This document shows, in pieces, positions 1-6,762 of a DNA stretch of 9,451 nucleotides (within the stretch, counting starts at the first letter, position 1; every line of letters starts with the position of its first letter). The DNA is taken from NCBI GenBank assembly GCA_016196415.1, contig JACPXS010000021.1, positions 1 through 9,451 of the forward strand. Reading direction: 5' to 3'. The DNA is from Candidatus Omnitrophota bacterium. GTDB lineage: Bacteria; Omnitrophota; Koll11; Aquiviventales; Aquiviventaceae. The position numbers and the translations under genes are program-made. A model generated the notes under the pieces. It made no database searches, was not told the DNA's origin, and was given only the letters and a program-made list of their open reading frames with translations.

Positions 1-705
1 CTCTTCATCGACGAAATCCATCGCCTCTCCAAGGTTGTCGAGGAATTTCTGTATCCGGCGATGGAGAATTACGAGATCGATTTCGTGATCGACAAGGGCC
101 CCTATGCCAAGACGATCAAGTTCCATTTGAAGCACTTCACGCTGATTGGCGCGACGACCCGCTCCGGACTGCTTTCCAATCCCATGCGCAGCCGCTTCGG
201 GATGGTCTACCACCTCGAATTTTACAAGCCGGCGGACTTGGTGTTGGTCCTGAAGCGTTCGGCGGGCATCCTGGGTATCACGCTGGATCCGGAGGCGGCT
301 CGCACCATCGCCGAGCGCTCGCGCGGCACCCCGCGGATCGCCAACCGGCTGCTCCGTCGCGTGCGCGACTACGCGCAGGTCAAGTCGAACGGGAAGATCT
401 CTCAAGAGATCGCCGTGGCCGCGCTGGCTGCCCAAGGGGTGGACGGGTGGGGGTTGGATGAGTTGGATCGCAAGGTCCTCAGGACGATCATTGAATTCTA
501 TGGCGGCGGCCCGGTCGGAATTGAAGCGCTGGCAGCGGCGCTCAATGAAGAGCGCGATACGATCGTGGACGTCGTGGAACCGTACCTGCTCTCCGTCGGG
601 TTGCTGAAGCGGACGGCGCGGGGCCGCAAGGCAACGCGCCTGGCGTTCCAGCACATCGCGGCATTGAAGGATCAACCCCTGGAATTCTTCGCGACGTCGT
701 CATGA
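1..705 (+). CDS. ruvB: Holliday junction branch migration ATPase RuvB (5'-truncated by window edge)
   Basis: RuvB is the AAA+ motor that, with RuvA, drives branch migration of Holliday junctions. The reading frame is open from base 1, so only the C-terminal 234 residues are present. The roughly 100 N-terminal residues with Walker A lie upstream of the window. Visible in order, numbering from the first in-window codon: Walker B DEIH (4-7), sensor 1 GATTRSG (50-56), the arginine-finger region around RSRFG (63-67), sensor 2 [16 protein letters not shown] (108-123), and the C-terminal winged-helix DNA-binding domain starting near [13 protein letters not shown]. It ends at TGA 703-705 with no sign of disruption. 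It is the first visible gene of a + strand operon; ruvA and ruvC probably lie upstream, as in many bacteria (inference). Identification is secure. Confidence 0.97.
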   Translation, partial: LFIDEIHRLSKVVEEFLYPAMENYEIDFVIDKGPYAKTIKFHLKHFTLIGATTRSGLLSNPMRSRFGMVYHLEFYKPADLVLVLKRSAGILGITLDPEAARTIAERSRGTPRIANRLLRRVRDYAQVKSNGKISQEIAVAALAAQGVDGWGLDELDRKVLRTIIEFYGGGPVGIEALAAALNEERDTIVDVVEPYLLSVGLLKRTARGRKATRLAFQHIAALKDQPLEFFATSS

Positions 706-727
706 CGCGCCTCAGGCACGGTTGCGA

Positions 728-749
728 GCGGGGTGCAAGGAACACCCGC
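728..749 (+). other. Small hairpin between ruvB and the DUF2905 gene
   Basis: In the 58-nt gap after ruvB, GCGGGGTG (728-735) can pair with CACCCGC (743-749), with one bulged G and a seven-base loop. No T-run follows, so it does not look like an intrinsic terminator. It could be an mRNA processing or stability element, or chance in GC-rich DNA. Only the pairing itself is seen. Confidence 0.3.
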
Positions 750-763
750 AGTGGCGCGCGAGC

Positions 764-997
764 ATGAACCCGGAGCTTCAGCCATTCGGTCGTGCGCTCA
801 TTGTCTTCGGGGTCATCCTCACCGGGTTTGGCGTGGTGTTGCTCCTGGCGCCGAAACTTCCATGGTTAGGCCACCTTCCCGGTGACATCGTGATCCAGCG
901 CGATCGGTTTGTCTTCTCCCTTCCATTGGGAAGCTGTCTGCTGGCAAGCCTCCTGCTGAGCCTGCTGTTGTGGATCGTGGGCCGCTTCCGCCAATGA
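764..997 (+). CDS. DUF2905 family small membrane protein
   Basis: This 77-residue protein has two hydrophobic helices, about residues 8-28 and 52-73. They flank a short polar segment carrying PWLGHLPGDI and IQRDRFVFSLPL. The PWLGxLPGDI signature and the two-helix layout match the DUF2905 family, whose function is unknown; it often sits near ruvB. The ATG at 764 is chosen because family members begin just before the first helix. An in-frame TTG at 722 would add 14 residues that look non-coding. No good Shine-Dalgarno is visible (GCGAGC lies just upstream). Its stop overlaps the next start as ATGA (994-997), suggesting translational coupling. It probably sits in the inner membrane. Confidence 0.88.
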   Translation: MNPELQPFGRALIVFGVILTGFGVVLLLAPKLPWLGHLPGDIVIQRDRFVFSLPLGSCLLASLLLSLLLWIVGRFRQ

Positions 998-2190
998 CCC
1001 GTTCTGGAGCGCTCGCATTCCGAATGCTCTTCGCGTCGCTTGTCTGTGCTGTCGCCTCACCCGCTGCGGGGCAGCCGAACCCTGAGTGGATCCGCGTGGC
1101 CGTGGTGCGCGCGGATCCGCAGATCGATTTGCAGATCCACGGCCGGTTTACCATTGTCGCGCTCCATACCGGTCAGCTGATCCAGCAGGGGCGACGGCTG
1201 CACCCCGTCGCTGTTCGCGCCCTTCCCGCAGGCATTGCCCTGGGTGAATCCGTGCTGCCGTTTGCCGGCGTTCGCATCGAGCCCGAGAGCCGAGCGACGA
1301 TCAGCCTGAACGGCCGGCGCCTGCGCGGGACGATCGAGATCGTCCGCCAACAGGACCTCACCCTGCTCGTGATTAATCACGTCTTGCTGGAGGACTATCT
1401 GCGCGGGGTGCTCAGCAAGGAAGCGCCGGATTACTGGCCGGACGAATCGCTGAAAGCGATTGCGATCGCCGCGCGCACCTACGCCGTGTACCAGCGCTTC
1501 GCCAAAGAGCGGGTGGACTACGATGTGACCGGCGATGTGATGTCGCAAGACTACGGCGGCAAGAGCTCGGAAAAGGCCGCGACGAGCCGAGCGGTCAAAT
1601 CTACGTCCGGCTTGATCCTCTTCTACCAAGGCAAGCTCTTTCCAACCTTTTATCATTCCACCTGTGGCGGCATGACGGAACACGCCCGCGTCATGGGGGA
1701 GTATGATATTGAGCCGCTGCGCGGCGGGGTGATGTGCTCGTTGTGTTCCGGCTCGCCGTTTTTCACCTGGAAGCGCCTGCTGACAAAGGCGGATGTGGCG
1801 TGGGCGCTGCGCAAGAGCCCCTACGGATCCATTGGCTCGATCCAGGAGATGGCGGTGACTCGACGGACCGCCTCGGGACGCGCCCAAGAGATGACCATCG
1901 TCGGGAGTCAGCGGACCGTGCGGTTGACCGGCTTCGACTTCCGCTCCCTCTTTGGGTTTGCGCACATCCGCAGCGCCTTCTTCACCATTACGCCGGAAGG
2001 CGACGGGTTTCGCCTCGATGGCCGCGGATGGGGTCACGGGGTGGGGATGTGCCAGTGGGGGGCGGCGGAATTGGCTCGGCGCGGATTTTCCGCCCGCGAG
2101 ATCCTGGCGTACTACTACCCGCATGCGGACGTGGTGCGCGTGCGGGATGTCATCGCGCAACCACTTATCGTGATAGGAGGACAACCGTAA
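994..2190 (+). CDS. Secreted SpoIID/LytB-domain protein (peptidoglycan-active)
   Basis: This 398-residue protein starts at the ATG in the ATGA overlap with the DUF2905 gene. An in-frame GTG at 970 would sit inside that gene and precede the signal peptide. Residues 1-26 form a signal peptide (Arg3, Arg10, hydrophobic core, AAG then Gln27), so export is expected. The SpoIID domain spans roughly 120-390. It shows EDYLRGVLSKEAP with Glu143 at the place of the family's catalytic glutamate, then AIAIAARTYAVYQRF, QDYGG, FYHSTCGG followed by a CSLC cluster, and near the end GRGWGHGVGMCQWGA and REILAYYYP. In endospore formers SpoIID is a lytic transglycosylase acting on glycan stripped of stem peptides; LytB is an amidase enhancer. 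In non-sporulating phyla the family is widespread and its role is poorly defined, probably cell-wall remodelling (inference). The TAA at 2188-2190 overlaps the yajC start by one base. Confidence 0.93.
   Translation: MTRSGALAFRMLFASLVCAVASPAAGQPNPEWIRVAVVRADPQIDLQIHGRFTIVALHTGQLIQQGRRLHPVAVRALPAGIALGESVLPFAGVRIEPESRATISLNGRRLRGTIEIVRQQDLTLLVINHVLLEDYLRGVLSKEAPDYWPDESLKAIAIAARTYAVYQRFAKERVDYDVTGDVMSQDYGGKSSEKAATSRAVKSTSGLILFYQGKLFPTFYHSTCGGMTEHARVMGEYDIEPLRGGVMCSLCSGSPFFTWKRLLTKADVAWALRKSPYGSIGSIQEMAVTRRTASGRAQEMTIVGSQRTVRLTGFDFRSLFGFAHIRSAFFTITPEGDGFRLDGRGWGHGVGMCQWGAAELARRGFSAREILAYYYPHADVVRVRDVIAQPLIVIGGQP
2175..2180 (+). promoter_or_regulatory. Strong Shine-Dalgarno for yajC
   Basis: A perfect AGGAGG lies 9 nt upstream of the yajC ATG at 2190, within the last codons of the SpoIID gene. 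It is the strongest ribosome-binding site in the window and fixes the yajC start. Neighbouring genes have weak or no visible sites, so yajC may be translated more heavily than the genes around it (inference). Confidence 0.85.
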
Positions 2191-2519
2191 TGCCGATCCA
2201 GTCTGCGGCTGCACCAGGACCGCTGGCGATGCTGTTGCCGTTTGCCGTCATGTTTCTCATTTTCTATCTCTTGGTCTTTCGCCCGCAGTCCACGGCCCGA
2301 AAGGACCATGAGCGCATGATCAAGAGCTTGAAGAAGAACGACGAGGTGGTCACAAGCGGCGGCCTCTACGGCACTGTCGTGAACGTCAAGCCGGAGACCC
2401 TGACGCTTCGGATTGATGACACCGTTCGGGTGGAGGTCGAGTCCTCGGCGATTGTGCGGCTCGTGAAGCCGAAGGCCCAAGGAAGCGGCTCCACCACTCC
2501 GGAGCGCTCGGTAAGCTAA
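2190..2519 (+). CDS. yajC: Preprotein translocase subunit YajC
   Basis: YajC is a small single-pass inner-membrane protein that associates with SecDF and the SecYEG channel. This 109-residue protein is of usual family length. It has a short N-terminus, one transmembrane helix at about 12-30, the family's FRPQ just after the helix (30-33), then a charged cytoplasmic segment (ERMIKSLKKNDEVVTSGGLYGTV) that is the most conserved YajC block. The C-terminal tail is rich in Lys, Ser and Thr. It lies directly upstream of secDF, as expected, and its TAA overlaps the secDF ATG by one base. The preceding AGGAGG supports the start. In many bacteria queA and tgt lie just upstream; they are absent here. 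Confidence 0.96.
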   Translation: MPIQSAAAPGPLAMLLPFAVMFLIFYLLVFRPQSTARKDHERMIKSLKKNDEVVTSGGLYGTVVNVKPETLTLRIDDTVRVEVESSAIVRLVKPKAQGSGSTTPERSVS

Positions 2520-4726
2520 TGCCGGCCAATTTTCGTTGGCGCGTCCCGCTGATCCTCGCTGTGATTGCAGTCGGGCTCTGGTACACGTTCCCCCTCTCCA
2601 AACGCATCAGCCTTGGCCTGGATTTACAGGGGGGGATGCACCTCATCCTCAAGGTGGATACCGCGCAGGCATCCTCCGAGGCCCGTGAGCGCGATGTGAC
2701 GGCCATTGCGCTGGAGGTGATCCGGAACCGAGTCGACCAGTTCGGCGTGCGGGAACCGCTGATCCAGCGTCAAGGCGCCAACCATATCCTCGTCCAGTTG
2801 CCTGGAGTGACCGATCGGGAGCGGGCGCTCAAGTTGATCGGACGGACGGCGTTGCTGAAGTTTCAGCTGGTGTCGGACAACCAGCGGCTGATCCAACGAG
2901 CGCTCGATGGCGAGGTGCCGAACGGGTTTGAGTTGGCTGAGGATGAAAACGGCAGCCCCCTCTTGCTGGAAACCGAGGGCGCGTTGACGGGGGGCATCCT
3001 CGCGGATGCCGATGTCTCCGCCGGCGACTTTGGGCTGCCGGAGGTGCGATTCTGGCTGACCAAAGAGGGGGCCAAGGCGTTTGGCCGTCTGACCGGAGCG
3101 AACATCAACCGCCGGCTCGCCATTGTCCTTGATGGCAAGGTGCAATCGGCACCCACGATCCAGAGCCGAATTTCGGATCAGGGCCGGATCACCGGTCGGT
3201 TTACGAGGGAAGAAGCGCACGACCTCGCCATTGTGCTGCGCGCCGGGGCGTTGCCGGCACCCATCTCGATTGAAGAGGAACGCACCGTAGGACCCACGCT
3301 TGGCCGGGACTCCATTCGATCAGGCTTGATGGCGACGGCCGTCGGTGGCGCGGTCGTCGTCCTCTTTATGGTGGGCTACTACCTCCTGGCGGGCGTCGTG
3401 GCGGTCATCGCGCTCCTCCTCAACCTCTTGTTGATCCTCGGCGGGTTGGGGTATCTCCATGCCACGCTGACCTTGCCGGGGATTGCCGGCATGATCTTGA
3501 CGCTCGGGATGGCGGTGGACGCCAACGTGCTGATCTATGAGCGGATCCGAGAGGAACTTCAGGCCGGGCGTCCCCTGAGCCTGGCGATTGCTGCAGGGTA
3601 TGAGAAAGCGTTCTCGGCGATCTTTGATTCGAACTTCACCACGGTCATTGCCGCAGGCTTCTTGTACTGGTTCGGCACCGGCTCAATTCGGGGCTTTGCG
3701 ACGACGTTGACCATCGGGTTGGTCGCCAGCATGTTCACGGCGATCTTCGTGACGCGCGTGATCTTTGACTTCCTGCTCGGCCTGGGACTGCTCAAGGGCT
3801 TGCCGATGGCGCAGCTGATTGGGAAGACGAACATCGATTTTCTGGGCAAGCGGTTCTGGTGCTATGGGCTCTCCGCGGCGCTGCTGGCAGCCGGCAGCCT
3901 CGCGTTTATCCGGCGCGGGAGCGATCGCTATGGGATCGACTTTACGGGGGGGCTGCTTCAGGAGTACCGGCTGACGACTCCGGTGAGCGCCGAGCAGCTT
4001 CGCGCCACCTTAGCCAAGGTTGGATTAGGAGACGCCACGATCCAGCAGTTCGGCAGCCCGACGGAGTGGTTGATTCGAACGCCGGGCAATGCCGAGGCCG
4101 ACATTCAAGAGACGGTGTCGCGCACGCGCGAAGCCATCCATGCGGATTACGCAGAGGCCCACCCCGACATGATCCGTTTGGAGCAGGTGGGGCCGACGGT
4201 CGGGGCGATCCTGCGGAAGAAAGCCTGGTGGGCCATCACGTGGTCCATGTTGGGGATTTTGCTCTACGTGGCGGTGCGATTCAAGCACGTGGATTTTGCG
4301 ACGGCGGGCGTCGTCGCGTTGGTCCACGACGTGATGTTCGCCGCCGGGACGCTCTCGCTGTTGGGACGGCAGATCGATCTCGTCACAATCGCGGCGCTGT
4401 TGACCATCGCCGGATTTTCGATCAACGACACCATCGTCATCTATGATCGCGTTCGGGAGAACATGCGCCTGCATCGCAAGCTCGGACTGAACCAGATCAT
4501 TAACCTGAGCATCAATGAGACGCTGGCCCGAACATTGCTGACCTCGCTGACCGTGATTGTCGAAGTCCTGGCGCTGTTTTTCTTTGGCGGGGAAGTGTTG
4601 CGGGATTTCTCGATCTGCCTGCTGGCGGGCTTCATCTCCGGGGTCTACTCGACCGTCTATATCGCCTCGGCGCTGGTGATGACCTGGCGAGGGATGGGGC
4701 GACCTCATCCGGCGGCAGCGAGATAA
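2519..4726 (+). CDS. secDF: Fused protein translocase SecDF
   Basis: SecDF is an RND-superfamily inner-membrane protein that uses the proton gradient to pull exported proteins off SecYEG on the outer face. Here secD and secF are one 735-residue frame, as in Thermus and Bacillus, rather than two genes. The SecD half (1 to about 425) has TM1 (8-24), the LGLDLQGGMHL motif (32-42), the large periplasmic P1 domain, and five helices from about 265 with GMAVDANVLIYERIREE around Asp334. The SecF half has a helix at about 447-464, YGIDFTGG (471-478), the P4 periplasmic domain, and five helices (about 572-720) with SINDTIVIYDRVREN around Asp637 and NETLARTLLTS with Arg671. These correspond to the proton-path Asp/Asp/Arg of characterised SecDF, and all are present. 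Translation probably couples to yajC through TAATG; a GGAG lies at 2501-2504. Confidence 0.97.
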   Translation: MPANFRWRVPLILAVIAVGLWYTFPLSKRISLGLDLQGGMHLILKVDTAQASSEARERDVTAIALEVIRNRVDQFGVREPLIQRQGANHILVQLPGVTDRERALKLIGRTALLKFQLVSDNQRLIQRALDGEVPNGFELAEDENGSPLLLETEGALTGGILADADVSAGDFGLPEVRFWLTKEGAKAFGRLTGANINRRLAIVLDGKVQSAPTIQSRISDQGRITGRFTREEAHDLAIVLRAGALPAPISIEEERTVGPTLGRDSIRSGLMATAVGGAVVVLFMVGYYLLAGVVAVIALLLNLLLILGGLGYLHATLTLPGIAGMILTLGMAVDANVLIYERIREELQAGRPLSLAIAAGYEKAFSAIFDSNFTTVIAAGFLYWFGTGSIRGFATTLTIGLVASMFTAIFVTRVIFDFLLGLGLLKGLPMAQLIGKTNIDFLGKRFWCYGLSAALLAAGSLAFIRRGSDRYGIDFTGGLLQEYRLTTPVSAEQLRATLAKVGLGDATIQQFGSPTEWLIRTPGNAEADIQETVSRTREAIHADYAEAHPDMIRLEQVGPTVGAILRKKAWWAITWSMLGILLYVAVRFKHVDFATAGVVALVHDVMFAAGTLSLLGRQIDLVTIAALLTIAGFSINDTIVIYDRVRENMRLHRKLGLNQIINLSINETLARTLLTSLTVIVEVLALFFFGGEVLRDFSICLLAGFISGVYSTVYIASALVMTWRGMGRPHPAAAR

Positions 4727-4737
4727 ACGCGATCGAC

Positions 4738-6426
4738 ATGCAACCCATCTGGCGCATTCACCCGACGGATCCTTCCCGCGCGCAGCGTTTGGGTGAGGCG
4801 CTTGCGATTCATCCGCACACCGCGCAACTCCTGCTGAACCGTGGCGTGACCGATCACACCGCTGCTGGGCGCTTTCTGCACCCCGGCCTCCATGCCCTCG
4901 AGGACCCACGGAGCTTCCCCGGCATAGAGCGGGCCCTGAGCCGCTTGAGACGGGCCGTGGCTGAGCAAGAGCCGATCATGATCTTCGGGGACTCCGACGT
5001 TGACGGGCTCACGGCGAGCGTCATCCTCTATGAAGCCCTGCAAGAGGCCGGCGCGGTGGTTCGCGCCACACAGTCGAATCGCATCGCCGATGGCTACGGT
5101 TTGCCTCCCCGCGTGGTCCAGCAGTTGCTGCGCTCATCCACCAGACTGCTGATCCTCGTGGACTGCGGGACGAACCAGGCGGATGAAGTCGAGGAGCTCA
5201 CGCGCCTGGGGATCGACGTCGTCATCGTGGATCACCATGTCCCGATCGGGCGATGGGCCAAGCCCGCTGCGATGGTCAATCCGCATTGCGCCTCAGGCCG
5301 GGGCCAAGGGCTGTGCAGCGCAGGGCTCGCCTTCAAACTGGCCCAAGGCCTCTTGGGTCCGGCCGCCGAAGAGCGTTGGGAAGCATATCTGGATCTCGCT
5401 GCGCTGGGGACGCTCGCGGATTGCTCGCCGGTTCTCGGGGAAAACCGGGTGATGATCTCGGCAGGGCTTGAGCGGATCGTGCACAGCCACCGAAGGGGGC
5501 TTGCGCGGCTGTGCGAGGCGACGCAAACGCTAAAGCCGGATCCTGAGCAGATCGTCAGGCGGCTCATCCCTAGGCTGAACGCCAGCGGACGACTCGGGGA
5601 CTCCACCGCGATCTGGAAGCTGTTGCTGAGCGAGGAGGCGGGTCTGTTCGATGACTGGATGGCCCGGGCCGAAACGGCTCACGCGACGACGAAACAGCTC
5701 CACCGGCGGCTCATTGGGGAGGCTCGAGAACAGGTCAACCGGCTGCACTTTAAGGATCAGTTTGTGATCGTCGTGAGCCGGGTTGGATGGCCCCAAGGGC
5801 TCATGGGTCCGTTGGCCTCTCAGTTGGCGAACCAGCACGGGCGTCCGGCCATTGCGATTGCACTGGGAGAGCGCCACGGAGTCGGTTCGGGTCGCTCGAT
5901 TCCCCTCTTCGATCTGCTGGAAGCCTTGCAGGCCTGCCAGCACGTCCTAATGCGGTTTGGGGGGCACGCCCAAGCCTGCGGATTCATGGTGGATCGGAAC
6001 CATCTGGAGCCGTTTCAGACGCTCGTGAATGAGCAGGCGCAGCGATCGATCGGGCGGGCGGGGCTCCAGCAAGTGCGGATCATCGATCTTGAGCTGCCGC
6101 TGGACGCGGTGACGTCCTCCTGGGCTGCCGAAGTCGAACGTCTAGCGCCGTTTGGCCGGGGCAACCCGCGTCCCACCGTCGCTCTCCGTCATCTCCGCCT
6201 TGAAGTGAAATCGGCTCGGAGAGCAGTGCTGTCCGACGGCTCTGTGGGCATCGAGGCACGGGGGACGTTCCCGATACCCGTTGACGGTGAGCGTTACGAC
6301 GTGGTCGCCAGTCCCATGCTGGCGGAAGGGGAGCTTGTCCTTACGGTGTGTGACGTGAGGGTCTCAGCGGAGCCTTGGGAACCCGCCCGGACTTCAGGCA
6401 CCTCGTACAGACGCGGACCCGCCTGA
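4738..6426 (+). CDS. recJ: Single-stranded-DNA-specific 5'-3' exonuclease RecJ
   Basis: RecJ is a DHH-family nuclease that degrades single-stranded DNA 5' to 3' in recombination and mismatch or base-excision repair. Its 562 residues are normal for the family. Metal and catalytic motifs are in order: motif I GDSDVDG (84-90), VDCGTN (141-146), DHH (165-167), ALGTLADC (222-229), RLNASGRLG (279-287), and the DHHA1 signature RFGGHAQACGF (406-416). A C-terminal OB-like domain follows. All acidic and histidine ligands are kept. Motif I has Ser where Tyr or Phe is usual. The start lies 11 nt after the secDF stop; no clear Shine-Dalgarno is visible, so coupling is likely. The last 28 codons overlap rpmB on the other strand. 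About 20 terminal residues (AEPWEPARTSGTSYRRGPA) look like an unstructured tail beyond the OB fold. Confidence 0.95.
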   Translation: MQPIWRIHPTDPSRAQRLGEALAIHPHTAQLLLNRGVTDHTAAGRFLHPGLHALEDPRSFPGIERALSRLRRAVAEQEPIMIFGDSDVDGLTASVILYEALQEAGAVVRATQSNRIADGYGLPPRVVQQLLRSSTRLLILVDCGTNQADEVEELTRLGIDVVIVDHHVPIGRWAKPAAMVNPHCASGRGQGLCSAGLAFKLAQGLLGPAAEERWEAYLDLAALGTLADCSPVLGENRVMISAGLERIVHSHRRGLARLCEATQTLKPDPEQIVRRLIPRLNASGRLGDSTAIWKLLLSEEAGLFDDWMARAETAHATTKQLHRRLIGEAREQVNRLHFKDQFVIVVSRVGWPQGLMGPLASQLANQHGRPAIAIALGERHGVGSGRSIPLFDLLEALQACQHVLMRFGGHAQACGFMVDRNHLEPFQTLVNEQAQRSIGRAGLQQVRIIDLELPLDAVTSSWAAEVERLAPFGRGNPRPTVALRHLRLEVKSARRAVLSDGSVGIEARGTFPIPVDGERYDVVASPMLAEGELVLTVCDVRVSAEPWEPARTSGTSYRRGPA

Positions 6427-6592
6427 CGGTTCCGTTGAAGAGCACCGTCGAGCGTTGAAGGTTCGGGAGGAAACGACGGCGATTCACCCGGACCGTCCGG
6501 CGCCCCACCCCGCCTTTCACCTTCAGCATCCCGCGGTGCGTGATCGACTTCCCGATGACGGGACGCTTGCCGCAAATCGCACACCGTCTCAT
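6341..6592 (-). CDS. rpmB: 50S ribosomal protein bL28, zinc-knuckle type
   Basis: bL28 is a small basic large-subunit protein. This 83-residue protein has Cys4-x2-Cys7 in MRRCAICGKRP, a GGVGRRT segment, RRRFLPNLQRS (39-48, the most diagnostic block), and Cys62-x2-Cys65 in VCTRCLKSGRV. The four cysteines mark the zinc-binding (C+) form. The ATG at 6592 is chosen because family members start three residues before the first Cys and because AAGAGG lies 7 nt upstream. The frame continues upstream, but those 50 residues do not resemble L28. The 3' end overlaps recJ convergently by 86 bp, and that overlap contains the second cysteine pair. The tail PKAPLRPSRHTP runs past the zinc motif and ends at TAA. 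No rpmG neighbour is present; the gene appears to be a lone transcription unit. Confidence 0.93.
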   Translation of the reverse strand: MRRCAICGKRPVIGKSITHRGMLKVKGGVGRRTVRVNRRRFLPNLQRSTVLFNGTVRRVRVCTRCLKSGRVPKAPLRPSRHTP

Positions 6593-6598
6593 GCGCAA

Positions 6599-6605
6599 TC
6601 CTCTT
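6599..6605 (-). promoter_or_regulatory. Shine-Dalgarno for rpmB
   Basis: On the - strand AAGAGGA precedes the rpmB ATG with a spacing of about 6-7 nt. This decides the start within a longer open frame that extends 150 nt upstream. Confidence 0.75.
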
Positions 6606-6680
6606 GACGTTGTGACGCCCGCTCCTCGAGGGAGACGCGACGTGTTGCTGGGGATGTGCCGGATCTGTGAACAGCCGCAT

Positions 6681-6718
6681 GGCGCCACGGCAGGCGCCGA
6701 GTCCGCGAACTCATCGGC
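6681..6718 (-). promoter_or_regulatory. Two overlapping hairpins in the predicted rpmB leader
   Basis: GGCGCC occurs at 6681-6686 and again at 6693-6698. Being self-complementary, the two copies form a perfect 6-bp stem with a 6-nt loop on either strand. A second stem pairs 6699-6702 (GAGT) with 6709-6712 (ACTC) and 6696-6698 (GCC) with 6716-6718 (GGC), with a three-base bulge. The stems share bases 6696-6698, so their full forms compete. They lie in the presumed 5' leader of rpmB and upstream of recG. A regulatory role is inference only. Confidence 0.35.
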
Positions 6719-6733
6719 ATGAACAAGGACGTC

Positions 6734-6762
6734 ATTATACACACCTCATGAGCGTTGCACAA
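6734..6762 (-). promoter_or_regulatory. Candidate sigma-70-type promoter of rpmB
   Basis: On the - strand a perfect TATAAT (6739 down to 6734) is preceded, with a 17-bp spacer, by TTGTGC (6762 down to 6757), which matches the first three bases of the -35 consensus. Transcription would start near 6727, giving rpmB a leader of about 135 nt. Both elements lie at the start of the divergent recG: the -35 is within recG codons 4-5 and the -10 is just before its ATG. A perfect -10 box is unusual by chance in such GC-rich DNA. Confidence 0.6.

Noticed and set aside
1085..1125. Repeated GGATCCGC in the SpoIID gene as a possible operator or integration repeat
   Set aside because: The two copies lie within conserved codons of the mature N-terminus and reflect the general GATC richness of the window.
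1057..2214. Long antisense open frame (385 codons) opposite the SpoIID gene
   Set aside because: It mirrors a clearly conserved + strand gene, has no recognisable domain, and such frames are common opposite GC-rich coding DNA.
1734..2519. Upstream extension of the yajC frame through the SpoIID gene
   Set aside because: YajC begins at 2190 with a perfect ribosome-binding site; the upstream residues are the shifted reading of SpoIID.
4025..4909. Antisense open frame of 294 codons opposite secF and the start of recJ
   Set aside because: It spans the boundary of two well-supported genes and reads as low-complexity Arg/Gly/His-rich sequence without motifs.
6593..6742. N-terminal extension of L28 by 50 residues from an ATG at 6742
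   Set aside because: L28 proteins start just before the first Cys, and the Shine-Dalgarno lies inside this stretch. The candidate -10 box also overlaps that ATG.
6593..6747. A tRNA or other structured RNA gene in the recG-rpmB gap
   Set aside because: No TTCGANNC arm, acceptor pairing or CCA end could be found; the hairpins present do not form a cloverleaf.
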